Positions 1 through 12,227 are shown, counted from the first letter of the stretch. The stretch: 64,000 nucleotides of DNA from Bryoerythrophyllum caledonicum (GCA_963971425.1 OZ020517.1:28724668-28788667), one strand, 5' to 3'. The notes: generated by a model from the sequence alone, not told the origin. Made by a program: numbers and translations.

Positions 1-1253
1 AATTCATAATTTATGTACTTATAGAGGTTGCAAATTCTCTCATTCAACAATTCTTTTTTAGTCTAAAGCACTTGTGAAAGAGCAATGTTCAAAAATACTC
101 AACCTTTATATGTTCAACCTAGGATACAAGGTCTTTTTGCTACAACTTGTTTTGACTTGTTCCTATTATACTTAATGAGGGTAAAATGAAGTGATTGCTT
201 TCATTAGAAAAATCTCCGGCCATTGGTTTGGTATAAAATTGATATGACATCAATAAGAAGTATATTCTCTTGTAAATTCTATATGGGTTGTACATACCTT
301 CATTATAAAGTAGACTATATCACATATATAAACAATATCAACTCAATTCTCTTTAGCTCATATTATAAAAACACTATACAAGAATTGTATGCAATATTTT
401 TTACATAAAAACTGTACATACATTATAGGAAAAAAGTACATATGTTTCATATGGTGATAATAACATATTGTAATCATATGGATTAAAAAAACAATATCGG
501 TACTTATCTAGTTTTAAATGTTTTTTATGGAAGTGTAATTTCATATTATATGTATATGGTTTATTTTGTATACAAAATTATGTAGAAATATTATAAAATT
601 TGTATGAAAATACCATATGAATATAATATGTCCTTAGGAATGTACCAACGTATGTCATATTGTTGTTCTAAACCTTTTTTTTATTATTTCAACCCCTCTA
701 TTTATCATTCTCCACCCCTCTTTACGATTTAATTATTTTCCTTTACCTCTTCATTTATAAATGTAAATGGATCATAAAATGGAATATTACTATAATAAAC
801 ATTACCTTAATTTTTTAAAAACATTACCTTCAAATTATTGTATTCATGATATATCAAAGTAAACCATTCATTTAAATTGATTAGATTTATTGATTTTAAA
901 TAATAGTTGGTTGATTTGTGCATGCAAACCATATTGTCCCTTGGCCAAGAATCCAAGGTTGTTCTTCTCAAACAAAGCTAGTTTGAAACAACACATAAAT
1001 GTAAAAAAATTATCACAATGAATCTAACTTACCCAAACAGTTCATGTGAAAGGAGGAAAACAGAGCAACCAGCAAGTTCCGCACAAACAAAGGCTTCTCC
1101 TTCATCCCAGCTTAGAAAAGGGTGCAAACAAGAATGACAGCCGAACCTATATCAATTATTCTGCGACTCATTACACAAGGGACACCACCTGAAGTGTCCC
1201 TTCCTGCAACAAATATCTACTATTTTACATGAGACCAAAAAGAATGCAACAAA
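1..1253. other. AT-rich intergenic DNA, no gene seen
   Basis: This stretch is strongly AT-rich with many short homopolymer runs and no open frame of convincing composition. I see no recognisable repeat ends in it. The last 100 to 200 bases probably hold the 3' UTR of the minus-strand gene that ends at 1254. Confidence 0.6.
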
Positions 1254-2801
1254 TCATGTGAAAGGGCCATCAAGGTAAGGAAAAGCCAGGAAAACAGAGA
1301 GCCAGCCGCCCCAATTGCGAAGGAAGGGAAACAGAGCAACCAGCAAGCGCACAAACAAAGGCTTCTCCTTCCTCTTGCTCCTCCATCCCAGCTTCGACGC
1401 CTTCCTCGCCTTGCGCACAGGCATCCTCCTGCTCTTCTCGGCTTCCAAATCCTCCCAACCTCCCATGCTCACAGCTTTCTCATCCGACACCGGTGTACGT
1501 TCTGCAGAGTCTTTGGCATCAGGAGCAGGTCTTTTGTATCGGTAAGGCTGTCCACCCCAGCTTGTGTATGCGTCTTCTTCCTGCTCTTCTACTTCATCGG
1601 CGTTGAAGTCGAACTTGTCTCGTTTGCGTCTGCTTCGCTTTGATCCTGAGAGGCGCAGGAGGGCTTCCCAGACCTCGCTCACCACCGGGCCGGCGGCTTT
1701 CTGTACTGCGGGGACCGCGGCCAGGCCTAAGAGCAGGATCACTGGGTTGCCGAGGAGCCACGGGAGGACGATGACAGACACTGGAATCCCCCAGCGAAGC
1801 GAGGAGAACAGCTGATCCTGCACAGTGACTCTTTCAGCGACAGAACCTCACCCTAAAAAAGCCAGTATCATCACACAACAAAGACATACAGACGAGATGT
1901 CCTACTACTAGATACCCTAACTTCTGGAGAGGACATGTGACTCCCGACTTCGATTAGTATCCCCACACTTTCATCTAGATAGGGAGGCATAAGCAATGCA
2001 GCAACGAGATGTCACACTACTAGCATAAGTGAGGGACTCGTTCAAGATCTCGTAACTTCACAGGGAGCACATGTGACTCTTTCTCATTGTCCCGAAGAAC
2101 CTCGTTTTTTGAAACCCTAAAACGCACACCAATCTGGATAGGAAGACGTACCACGCGCTACTCGTAGCACACTCGTTCAAGGTCTTTACCATTCTAGAAA
2201 TTCTAAGAAACCCTAACTAGATTGCGGTCCTGTCCAAATCTCTAATTCCTACCGGATGATGCAAAGAGAAATGCGTAACAAATGCATCAACAAAATGCCC
2301 TAAACCCTGAACCACTTGTTCCATATCTATTCTCCACCATTCTAGAGATTTGGACTGTTCCTTTGAGAGATTGTACAAAGATGCGTTAAGAGAACTCACA
2401 GAACCATCCTCCTCCTCGTCGTCGTCCTCGTCGTCGTCGTCCTCCTCTTCATCAGATTCCTCTTCATTCTTCGGCGAATTCCACCACTCGTCCGGCTTCT
2501 CCCCGGCCCGATCCTCCTGGGAATTGAAGGTCCAGTCCTTTCTCGGCGTCAACCAGTCCGGCGGAGCCTGGCTGTCGTCCGAACGGTTCCGGTTGCGCCT
2601 GCGGCGCAAATTCTCCACGTTGGAATCCCAGAGAGCGCGCCCCGGAAACCCGTCATCGTCCTCCGAGCTCTGACTTCTCTCTTTTCTGCTGGCGCTCCTC
2701 CCGCGTGAGGACGCCCTGGCGATGAAGAAGAGCCGCTCCCTCGGCATCCATGGCCTCGTTCCTAGCGTGGAATGGATGCTGTATAACCTACACAAGCTCA
2801 T
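1254..2801 (-). CDS. Predicted plastid-targeted membrane protein, unknown function
   Basis: Two exons on the minus strand, 2801-2253 and 1817-1254, joined by a GT-AG intron in phase 0, give 370 residues. The frame is open further upstream but only with non-ATG codons; the first ATG is at 2801. The N-terminus is rich in Ser and Arg and poor in acidic residues, like a chloroplast transit peptide. A low-complexity run of Glu and Asp follows, encoded by a trinucleotide-like tract at about 2408-2465, then a conserved-looking block ending in VTHFSLHHP at the exon junction. Exon 2 opens with a hydrophobic stretch (about residues 194-218, key part GIPVSVIVLPWLLGNP), continues with a basic and acidic region, and ends in a second hydrophobic segment. 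I do not recognise the family. Plastid location is an inference from composition only. Confidence 0.7.
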
Positions 2802-3701
2802 GGAGCCAACCAACCTGGACAACCTCCCTCCAAAACCCTAACACCGGAGAGAAAACTCCCACCCGATCAAATTCCGGGGTTTATCTGAATGAGATCAGGC
2901 AACCCACAATCTTCAAACATACGAATGAGAATTTAGAGGTGAAAATCCGATGGTTGCGAATTCTAAGGTGAGCATCGTTCTTGCCTCACATGCAACCTAC
3001 ACAAATCTTCAATGAAAATCCAACCGCGAACGTTCTTGCTGGTAAACGCATAGCTTCACTTGTTAGGTTTGGAGCATGAAATGATTTTCGCTTCTTGCAT
3101 CGATGAGAACTTGGATTTCTTCGGATTGAAAAGTTGAAGAGTTATTTGTCAAGTTACCCAAGTTATATTCCTGTTTGTTTACTCTCTGTTTACTCTTTTA
3201 TGAGTATTAAATGCGGATGCGGAAGTGTTTGGAGGGGTTATGTTTTATCAAGACTCTTGGCTGCACTTTTCCTCAGATCATTGAGGTCTTTGACGTGGTA
3301 TCTTTGCCTCGATAAATCTATAGAAGAGGGGTTGTTATGTTACACTTTGGAGGTGGCCATGTCAAAGTTGGGATGCGATGTGTGAAGGTTTTGAGGAGAA
3401 ATACTAAACGGAACATATAATATGGGAAACCACTCCCAGATGAACTGTATTAAGAGGATAAACCATCCGATGTGAATCATTGGAGTTCAAGTGTTAACCA
3501 ATCTAGACTCCGTCTTTCCTGAAAGAAAGATCGCAACCTGATCCTATAGAAGATAAGTAAACGTGGACTCACGTCGTAGATGATTGTGGCATCAGTGTCA
3601 AGCTCATCATCTATCCTTAATAATGCTCACATCGTCGGTGAAAAGCACTGATTTTGAAGGCACTAAATGACGTAAGTGTAAAAACCCTCTAGGACACCAA
3701 T
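2802..3701. other. Intergenic spacer with telo-box motif
   Basis: This is the promoter side of the plastid-protein gene and the 3' side of the carrier gene. A telo-box-like AAACCCTAA lies at about 2831-2839, close to the probable transcription start of the upstream gene; such motifs are common in plant promoters of growth-related genes. Nothing else is recognised. Confidence 0.4.
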
Positions 3702-5836
3702 TCAACGAGGAGGAACTCGGAGGGTCGTTTTGAGGCTGTCATAAGCTGCGAATCCAATCGCTGCAGAGGGAACCAACTGCAAACAAACAGGAGACTTTTT
3801 AGAACACAAAACTATCAACAGAAGGGGCAATTCACCACATCATACAACCAGTAACAGAAAACAATACAGTTTGACTTGTTCGCAAACAGATTGTCGTTAC
3901 CTTCATGTAATTGATGCCGAGCCCAGCAAACAGTTGCTTCCACCCTTGCCCTCGAGCAATACTGATCAGACCATCCAAAGTCCCTTTGTATTGAGCGCCC
4001 ACTAGAGAATTCGCGGATTGCACCTACAGATATGATAAATACGTAAGGTTAATAAGTTGTTTCCAAAGTTTCCCACTTTTCGTTTCTTGTGCTACTTTTG
4101 GTTTGTTGTACTTACTAAGCAGAATCCTTATTCAGTCAATGGGAGAGCTTGGTGGTCTCTGAACACTCATGTTACAGGTAGTTTTAGCTGCCTTTGAGAA
4201 GGAAGAAGGAGAGGTCATGAATCTTAGCCGCATTTTTCCTGAATGAAGAATTGATTGAGCTATCTAGGTCTGAATTTTGGTATTCACAATGAGAAATATG
4301 CACCTGCATTTGGCGTCGGACGACGTCCAGAGGATATGTGACGGTCTGCCCCACGACGCCTGCCATGGCTCCGCAAGCGAGCTTTCCAGGTAACGAAGTG
4401 CGTGCTTCTTCAGGTAAGTAGCCTTTCAGTGACTCGTACACGTAGAATTTCAACCCTGCATACGGCAGAATGCCCCATATTGTGGGACCTGCACATTACA
4501 GATAACTCTGTTAGTCATCTAAAAAGCAGAGAAGATCAGCACCAGACAGAAGATGAGTACAACGACCAAGTCATTCGTTATACTTACAAACTCCGCGGTA
4601 CAAGCCTCGAACTCCACCCTCTTGAAACACCCGTGTGCACACATCCGTGATGCCTTTGTAAGGCGCAGGTAAAATAGATCCACAAGTAGAACCACTCACC
4701 TGCAGAACCAAATATATCCATCCAGTCACTATCAGAAAAAAGCCCACCTAAAAAGCATCTCAAATCTCATCACACCACTCTCTCAGAAACCAGATGAAAA
4801 CTATAACTCAAGAATCTCATGACCAGTGGACTGAAGCATTCTAGAAGTTGACTGACATATATTCTGAAGACAACGCGTCTGTTTTATCGTCTCCAGATGA
4901 GCAAAGAGTGGGGTGGAATTTGCTTACTTGGTACGCGAGGCGAGTGCGGGCGAGGTCAAGTGGGTAAGTAAAGAGGACGGCGGTGCCGCCGGCCAGGGAG
5001 CCGGCCACCAGGTCGATCACGGGGCCGGTGCCGGCGGCGGGGAAGCCGTCGATGATCCAGTGGCGGTACTGCTCGTACGCTGCGAAGTGGAGCGCTGCGT
5101 ACGGGACGATTCTCAACACGCTGGCTCCGTTTCCTCTGGAAAAACAACAGGCGAGGTTAGTGTCATTGTAACGTCATCTCAAGCACACACTCGATCTAAA
5201 GCTCAGTATCATAACACATAATCATCTAAAGCTCAGTGTCGATCTAAGCACACACATGATCTAGAGCTTAAACTCATAGCAAATGATCTGAACAAGGCAG
5301 CTGTCACCGAAAACGCCCATCCCGTGGTCCAAACATACGCAACCGAATAAGGATTTGGGCCAGACTTTGTAGATCTCACACATAATCTAGAGCTCAGTTG
5401 ATCGCTGCACATGAGCAGAGCCAGAATCTTACTTGTACAAACCACGAGCACCTTCCGTTTTCGCAATGCAGGAAAGAGACCGCCATACTCCCATGGACTG
5501 AAAGTTCCCATGCTTGATCTACAACGGAACCAAAAAAACACTGTCAGAGACACAACCCTAACAGCAAACCAATTCTTCGTGAGAGCTGGAATTTCTGCTC
5601 CCCGAAGGTGAGGGAAGAATTCTAACCTGATACAGTATTTTGATGCGTTCCAGAGGCGCGACAGCCGTCTTGGATAATCCACCGGCAACTCCTCCAGCAA
5701 TGAGCTGTTTCACGTAAGTGGGAGTCGACTCGAGGACAACGTCTCGCAATGACGCCCTCTCCACCTCTTGCATCTTCGGAGGCGCCACAACCAGCGCCGA
5801 CGCCAAACCATACCCCGACTGATGCTGAGTATCCAT
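3702..5836 (-). CDS. CoAc1-like: Mitochondrial coenzyme A carrier (SLC25 family)
   Basis: Seven exons on the minus strand (5836-5627, 5518-5433, 5135-4928, 4699-4588, 4488-4304, 4023-3901, 3776-3702) encode 332 residues, the usual size for this family. Three carrier repeats are visible, with signature motifs PLERIK (61-66), PLDLAR (157-162) and PLDVVR (258-263). The segments around [33 protein letters not shown] and GWKQLFAGL match what I recall of the plant CoA carriers CoAc1/CoAc2 better than adenylate or ADP/ATP carriers. The expected role is import of CoA across the inner mitochondrial membrane. Start choice: ATG 5836 follows an AG that looks like the acceptor of a 5' UTR intron; an in-frame ATG at 5863 would add nine residues. 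Intron 5 contains one copy of the short motif discussed under findings (about 4138). Confidence 0.9.
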
Positions 5837-6004
5837 CGCCTCAACCTTAAAAATGAAGAACAAAACTAATATGTCTGGGAGTAAACACCAAACCTAAGAA
5901 ATTGTTGAATATCTGCTTCCAAGCAGGTAGAAATGGGTAGAATAACTAGAAATTGTTGAATTGAGGCCAGATTTGGTCCTGCGAAGTGCAATTTTGGAGC
6001 CAAA

Positions 6005-6145
6005 TCAGCCTGGTTCCTTGACGAAGCAAATGTTGAGGCGCAGGCTGTGATCGGAGCGCCGGCACACGCCCTCCTCGTCGGCGACGGTGAGCATGAAGGT
6101 GGAGCTCTCCGAGAGCCCTCCTGCGGGGGCGGCTCTGTCGGTCAT
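6005..6145 (-). CDS. Protein-like small ORF in the CoA-carrier leader
   Basis: A 46-codon ATG-initiated frame reads on the minus strand upstream of the carrier ATG, with GC-rich third positions and a composition like real protein (for example SESSTFMLTVADEEGV). The same frame stays open upstream to about 6247 without another ATG. If the carrier transcript begins near the pyrimidine-rich block at 6268-6300 (GA-rich on the transcript), this would be an upstream ORF. It could also be an exon of an unrelated gene. I do not recognise the peptide. Confidence 0.35.
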   Translation of the reverse strand: MTDRAAPAGGLSESSTFMLTVADEEGVCRRSDHSLRLNICFVKEPG

Positions 6146-6267
6146 CCACACGCCGCCGCCCAATTCAACCCCCCTCGGAAGGGCTGAATCCCTGATATCC
6201 GAAGACCCCAGCGTACAAACCCCCCAAAACGAAAACCCTCAACTCCTCTTCCACATCGCCCACAAAA

Positions 6268-6300
6268 ACCTCCTCCTCCTCCTTCTTCTCCTCCTCCTTC
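6268..6300. promoter_or_regulatory. CT-rich tract (Y-patch-like) near carrier 5' end
   Basis: The plus strand is an almost pure run of CTC and CTT triplets, so the minus-strand transcript would carry a GGAGGA-type leader. Such tracts are common in plant core promoters and 5' UTRs. Its position suits the transcription start region of the CoA carrier. Confidence 0.35.
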
Positions 6301-6621
6301 AAGAGATTTGAAACGCTGTGACTGACTTCAAACCCTCCTCAGCATCTCTCTCCACGCTCTCTTTCAGTCGGCAACTTCAGAGGTTAATATCTGTTTCTTC
6401 CGAGGCGCCAGCGCACATGAAAGGAAAGAGGAGAAGCACCCCCGCACTCTGCTTCTCTCGCAAACCCCACCACTTCGGCCACCTCCTCGAAAGCTCAATA
6501 GAAAAGGGCAACGGCGAGGCTCCTCGCTGAGCGCAACAAAGCAACTGGTACGTCATATAACATATGCTTGCAGAGGTTCCCATAGGCGTCACCGGATCCG
6601 CGAGAGGAGAGTCCGTAGATT

Positions 6622-6980
6622 TTAGACACTCGCGGGTTTCGAGGCTGTGACGGGATAGCGGTCACTGGTGGGGCCCGCGCTCACTTCGTGGCGGCGACTT
6701 TCTCGGCGATACTCGGGGTGTTCCGGATCTATGACAGGGGTAGATTTGGAGGCGGTGTTGGGTTTGGGGTTGAAGACGGGTTTACGGGGGAGCGTGTCCT
6801 GGCGGCTGATTTTGAGGGGGGAGGCAGGCGGGCCGTTGGATTGCACGTGGAGAGCGCTCAGATGGTGACGCGTGGAGTGGGAGTGTTGTTGGTGGTCAGG
6901 ATGCGAAGTCAAGTTGTCTGAACAGATTGTGGAGGGAATCGTCGTTGCTTGGAAGCCACTGGAACGAGGCTTTTGCTATG
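6622..6980 (-). other. Open frame without ATG, Ser/Pro/His-rich
   Basis: About 119 codons are open on the minus strand between stops near 6980 and 6622. The composition is coding-like (SHPDHQQHSHSTRHHLSA, later PRKPVFNPKPNTASKS), but there is no ATG start. The opposite strand is also partly open. It may be an exon of an undetected gene, a decayed fragment or chance openness in GC-rich DNA. Confidence 0.2.
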
Positions 6981-7468
6981 TGCAGTGGTTAATTTCTATA
7001 TCTACTAAGGTTGGATGACCTATAACCACCAACTTAAGCTTGCTGACCTATTTATAGCGTTTGTATACGTGGTAAGACATTTTTTGGGAATTCAAAATAG
7101 GATTTCATGAATATTGCAATTGTCGTGACCATTTATTTCTTCATATTGAAATTGCTACAAATTTTCAAAGTGGATAGTAAGCCGTGACCCATTCCTCGAC
7201 ATACAAAACTCTCTATTTCCACACTAAGTTGTACCAATAACCACTTCTGCATTGACTAAAAACCGGTAACTTTGAACCAATCATGAACTGACACCCAATC
7301 ATAAATGACTTCCTAAAATTTCGGAAATGGGGTGGGTTTGTGGTGGTTTTGGTACACTTTAGCTTGTCCATTCTGGGGTTCGTGGTGGTTATAGGTCATC
7401 CAACCTTACTAATGGACCCTTGTTGTCTCCAATGAGGTTTGGGCAGTCCCTAGTTCAGTCCCAGTTAA

Positions 7469-8568
7469 CCCCTAAGAGCCCAAGTGTACTTGGGACGTAC
7501 GTTTTGGATTTTGGGCATGTACCTTTGAGTGGAAAAAATACTCCGATTCTTATGAAAATTTTACACTGCATTGTCCTTTAAGAAATCTATATGGAGAATT
7601 TTTCAAATATGATTTTGGACTTTTGGTTCAAAAATTATCAGCCTTCAAAGGTCAAAATGGGGAGTCTGGACTATAGGGGCAGCCATGTCAACCAATGCAA
7701 TTTGAGGAGAAAAAAGGGGCAGAATTTTGGGATAGAAAGGGCGAGGAAAGGAATCCTGACTTCTATGCACAAAGTCCAAGTAGAAAAAGCATTGAAAATT
7801 AATAAAAGAGTTGTTAAAATAATTTTAAAAAAAATAGCAAACAATCAGCCGTCAGCTAGCCTGCCAGCATCCCGCGCCAGAAGCGGGCCCGGCCAAAAAA
7901 ATAAAAATAAAATAAAATTCCCGCGTCCAGCTGCGAGGGCGATCAACAACGGGACAAATTGGCCACCCATTTTCAAGCATTGCCCTTTCCCATAATGCTT
8001 TATTTATTCCATACATTCATTAAAATTATGGATTTTACTATTTTTAGTCGTTTCTTTCTCTAAAATTTGTGAAAAAATAAATTTAAAGTTTCCACCATTG
8101 GGATTCTCAAATGCAACAACTTGTATGAAACAAACAATTTCACATCACTTACGTAGTAATTGTCAACATTTTGTACCCCCTTTCACTAAAGTGTATATTT
8201 CTACATCTATTACCCCTCGATTTGACCTCAAATTTTGCACACAACATAGCTAACAGCATATAAGTCATATTGGTAAAAGATTTGATCACATTTCAATGTA
8301 AAAACTAGAAGATATACCTAGTCAAAGTAGGCTGACCTTGCCGGGCAAGGGGGAGAAAATACTTTTCTTTGCACTTCAAACGCTATAATCTTCACATATG
8401 TGCGGTGGATTGCAACCAAATTTGTATTGTAAGTTCATATACGTGTTTATTTTAATATTATATGGTTAAAAGTCTAAAATTAGACTATAATGTTAGATTT
8501 TGTTGCCACTTGTTGATGATGGTAGTTTTGGAGTGTTTCATGAGGGAAAATGCCTGGGCTTTTAGGGG
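7469..8568. mobile_element. Non-autonomous TTAA-flanked element, piggyBac-like (copy C1)
   Basis: The element is 1100 bp and flanked on both sides by TTAA (7465-7468 and 8569-8572). The ends are inverted: CCCCTAAGAGCCCAAG on the left, and the complement of the right end reads CCCCTAAAAGCCCAGG. TTAA target duplication with termini starting CCC is the hallmark of piggyBac elements. No transposase frame is present. The right half is clearly homologous to the copy at 42873-44322. Confidence 0.65.
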
Positions 8569-9203
8569 TTAAGTGTCCGTCCTCCTCCTCGGAAACGCCG
8601 CCTAGTTAGGTCCCTAGCTAAGTGCTCGTCTCCTCCTTGGAAATGCCGCCCGATATCTCCATGTTAAGTCCCTGTTTAAGTGCCCGCCTAGTATCTACCA
8701 TGTGTCAACACCAGGCTTCATTGTTGTTCTTCATAGTTATTACAAGAGATTTTCTGTTTTTGTTTGTTAGTGTGCTTTCGGGATGTTTGATTTTTCTTGA
8801 AAGTCTTGTTTGAAGAGGGAAGGTTAAGGTGAACATAGGGTGAGATATATAAATGCGAAAGTAAAGTCATTGTGAAAGTAGTATTATAAGAGGAAAGGGA
8901 GGGTGAGATAGAAGCGAAATTTAAATAATAGTAACTGAAGGTGGACGAATCTCATGCTCTCTTTTTTTGGACGATAAAAATGCATGACGGATAAGGAAAT
9001 CAATATTATTGGGCTTTAAAAAAGGGAAGCTAGAACTCCCTATCGTACCCCAAGTTCCCTAAGAATTGACCGAGGAAACTGTAGGGCCCAAGAATATTGG
9101 ATAGGACCCTAGATAATTGATTGCCATTGTGATGCACCGATGACATGCATGAGTAATAATGGCAATCAATAAAATAAAAAAATATAATTTTTTTTCACTC
9201 TAT
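8569..9203. other. Intergenic DNA, nothing recognised
   Basis: AT-rich spacer between the piggyBac-like element and the dispersed repeat E1. I see no coding frame and no repeat termini. Confidence 0.5.
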
Positions 9204-9644
9204 TAGAGTTATCCGCAAAATATCCCAAATCCTCAGTTTCTAACCTGTAAAATGGAAAAGCCAGGGTCGCTGAGTCCACTGGCAGGGTTTCACTGTAGAC
9301 CTAGAATAGAACACTGGATAGACTAGTTTTTGAGCCTTAGAATTCCCAAACTCGAGTTTGTGCCTGGCTTTTATTTTAAGCAATCATTGACCCTTCACAT
9401 CATGCACAACTCTAGGATGTAGGATACATGCCACAGTGTCATGACGTTCATGATTGTTCTTGTTTTTTTTTGGGAGATTTGTGCCACTTGTGCCATAAAT
9501 AACACCTCCTCAAAACCCTCAAAACTTTCAAACCCTGAATTTTTTTCACAGGATTACTTTGCGGCTACACTCAAATACAGGTTAGATTCCCTTTTGCATG
9601 AAAAAAGGAGGACAAAAGACCGGTTCCCTTTACAAATAACTCAA
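9204..9644 (+). repeat. Dispersed repeat E, copy 1 (near-identical to 41101-41533)
   Basis: About 440 bp match the segment at 41101-41533 with only a handful of substitutions and one 9-bp length difference in a CAAAACC-type run. The match begins at TAGAGTTATCCGC and ends at ACAAATAACTCAA in both copies. The flanks differ, so the block itself has moved or been copied recently. I see no inverted termini and no coding capacity. Confidence 0.8.
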
Positions 9645-10398
9645 TTGACTCTAATGTGATTTGTTTGAATTTTCATCTGGCGTTGGGTGCAATCATTTTC
9701 AAATGTAGCTTGGAAACGGTATCAACAGGCTTGATACCAGTGTAAGCAATCAGGAAGACTTTCACGAAAACTCTCCTGTGTAAGGTGCAATAGAGTTTTC
9801 CTGAAAGTGCTTCCCGAAGAGGCAAGACAGGAGGAATATGGTGCGAGACCATATGAGATTTAAAAATAGAAAGGAAGAGGACATGAAGAAGTTCATGTCC
9901 CTTTTTTCTACTCCAATGAAATGCTTGGCAATCAATGCTCTTGGGCCCTACCCCAAGCAAGCTAAAGCTCCCCCATAGCACCCTAAGTGCTCAAAGAGTT
10001 GACCAATGTTCCCCCACACCTTTCCCAAGCCAAGTCACCATGTGCATACTGTATGGTCCCAGTTACTAACACAAGACCCAAAGATTCGGAGTGACTATCC
10101 AGTGTATTTTGGTGACTTTCAGGAAAACTCTAATCACTTGAGACTTTCTGTTACCCACTTGCATGATTTAAACAAATAGGAAGTTGATAGCACTGTACAA
10201 GTTAGTCTAGGCCCTTCCAGCAATATGGGATACTTTTCTATTCAATCAACCTAGAGCTCAGTGGAAGATGTGGGCCAAGCGGTGTATTGTCAGGCACGCT
10301 TTCAACGCCAACCAAGCTCAGCTGTCAATGAGCTTCTCCTCAAATCAGGTCATGTTTCTAATGCTTTCAAGGACTATTTCTCAACCTACAAGGACCTA
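9645..10398. other. Intergenic DNA, nothing recognised
   Basis: Mixed-composition spacer between repeat E1 and MITE A1. No convincing open frame is seen on either strand. Confidence 0.45.
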
Positions 10399-10754
10399 AG
10401 GTAAGCCCCCCTAAAACCGACAAGTTAAGGAATGTGCATACACGGAGAGAGGAGATAATTATACTATTATTTTTTCAGTGATAGCCAATAGAATTATAAT
10501 TCCAACCCAAGTGATTTCATGTTTTTTCCGATGAAAACTGAATTAGTTATGAATTTTCAAATTGTGCAGCCATGTTTAGTGGGTGGCCAACAGTAGGCAC
10601 CCCGCATAACCAACGACTAAAAGTAAGGGTGTTGACTAATAGCAAACCTCCATTTGGAGGTGAGTTGGTGGTAATGGGATGGAAGAGGGTTGGACATACC
10701 CCATTTTTATAGGTGTTGGCTATGGGTTTTTGTTGGTGATTAGGGGGCTTACCT
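10399..10754 (+). mobile_element. MITE family A, copy 1 (TA target duplication)
   Basis: A 356-bp element flanked by TA on both sides. It starts AGGTAAGCCCCCCTAAAACC and ends with the inverted match GGGGGCTTACCT. It shares most of its length with copies at 21043-21397 (opposite orientation) and 42247-42718. The TA duplication and lack of coding capacity suggest a Tc1/mariner- or pogo-mobilised MITE. Confidence 0.8.
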
Positions 10755-10769
10755 TAATGATACAGGGAT

Positions 10770-11046
10770 TTTCCTAAATACCCCGGTCGAGCGTTGCACC
10801 AAGCCTCAGGCTTGAGAGGGTGGGTGAGGGTAGGGACAAAACCGGCCCCTATTTTTATATTGGAGGAGGGCCCTATTTGATTAAAGGGGGGGGGGGGCAA
10901 GGGTAATTGAGGCCGCAGGCGCCTAATTTGGCCAAAAAAATCCCAATAAAGCCTCTAGAACCCCGAAAGTTAAAAGGCCAGACAAATGGACCACCCAAGG
11001 CTAAGGCTTGGAGCAACACTCGACCTGGGTAAATAGGACTTACCTA
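10770..11046. mobile_element. MITE family D, copy 2 (MULE-like, edges uncertain)
   Basis: A segment of about 275 bp with inverted ends (CCGGTCGAGCGTTGC on the left; the complement of the right end reads CAGGTCGAGTGTTGC). Its interior aligns with the element at 24095-24373 (GGCCCCTATTTT; AAAGCCTCTAGA). It contains a run of about 12 G residues near 10887. The exact termini and target duplication are not clear. Confidence 0.55.
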
Positions 11047-11208
11047 TCATTGTTGTGAGGGAAGGCAATTTGCATATGGATAGGTGGCTCGGTTGACTGC
11101 TATGCAGCTCCTGCTTGCCTTCCGCTTGCAAATCTCAATCTTGTACCATTTCCATATTGTAGTGAGCAATCTTTAGGAAATGAGTAAGTTTATCCCAGTG
11201 AAAGCTGC

Positions 11209-12189
11209 ACCACACACTGAATATAGTGTAGGTTCATAATTGATGTGGATCACCCACACTAATTTGCATCAAGCACATGCATGTCAAAAACTCATTGGCT
11301 TTTTGTTTTCAAGCAAGTGTGTGCTAGTTGCCGATTGGATGTAAGGGGGTTTCACATACGGACCATGGACCAAACTATGTTGAGATGCCGACTTTTGGAG
11401 TTGGATAAAAACATTAAAATATGAAATTTGCCGAGTTTGGGTCCTTGAAAGCTCGAGGGACCGAGTTGAGAGGCACGGACCGAGTTGAGAGGCCGAGACC
11501 CATACCATTTGGCAAATTCCAAGTCAATTTCTACTTCTTAAGTGTCTTACTTTGATGAGATTTTCCTCTCTCACATTCTCTAGCCATGGAGTCTACAAGG
11601 GAACACATTTCTGGTAAAAAAATCAAGAAAATGGTCAAAATGCTCATTACTAAAAAAAAATCCACCATAAGCACCGGCAGAGAAAAAATTAGGTGAAATT
11701 TTGAATTAAAAAATGTCAGGTAAAAATTTCAAGTAATAAAGTTGAGTTAAAAAGTTGGGTGAAAAATCTGGGTAAAGAACTTGGATAAAATATTTAAGGG
11801 TAAAATAAGTTACTATTTTAATCTAATTGTTGAGATCTTGTAAAATCAGAATATTTTTCAAAAATGATGTTTGGCACCTCGGCAAGCTGCAATAGTTTGG
11901 TCCGAACGAGAATAGAAACCCAAACTTCTCTCGAGGGACCAAACTCTTGGCACCAAAACCTGCTAAAAGTGTTGCCATGTAGACACTTTAGACGCCCTTG
12001 GCCTCTTGACCCTTGGTATGTGTGTGAAAGCCGAGAGGGTAATCAAGGCCGATTTTGAGGCTCTAGATCAATCAAATCACAAGTAGCACTCGGCTTCTTG
12101 ACCCTTGGTCCGTGTGTGAAACACCCTAAATTTCCAATTAGGGTATGAACTTGAACTACTCTGGTCCACACTATATGCAGTGTTTGGTG
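11209..12189. mobile_element. MITE family B, copy 1, split by a nested element
   Basis: The left part (about 11209-11344) and right part (12127-12189) together match the intact family B elements at 23752-23950 and 36927-37125. The left end contains CACTGAATATAGTG and the right end CAGTGTTTGGTG followed by TA. The two halves are separated by a 782-bp insertion described separately. Confidence 0.65.
11345..12126. mobile_element. PIF/Harbinger-like MITE nested in MITE B1 (TAA duplication)
   Basis: A 782-bp element with inverted ends (GGGGGTTTCACATACGG on the left; the complement of the right end reads GGGTGTTTCACACACGG) and a direct TAA on each side (11342-11344, 12127-12129). Removing the element and one TAA restores the GATGTAAATTT-type sequence of intact family B copies. 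A 3-bp TWA duplication with GGG-starting termini is typical of PIF/Harbinger elements. A near-terminal segment is duplicated inside (about 11996-12035 against 12086-12120). No transposase frame is seen. Confidence 0.75.
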
Positions 12190-12227
12190 TACTGACCTTG
12201 AAATGAACCCTAAGGTACCGTGACAGT

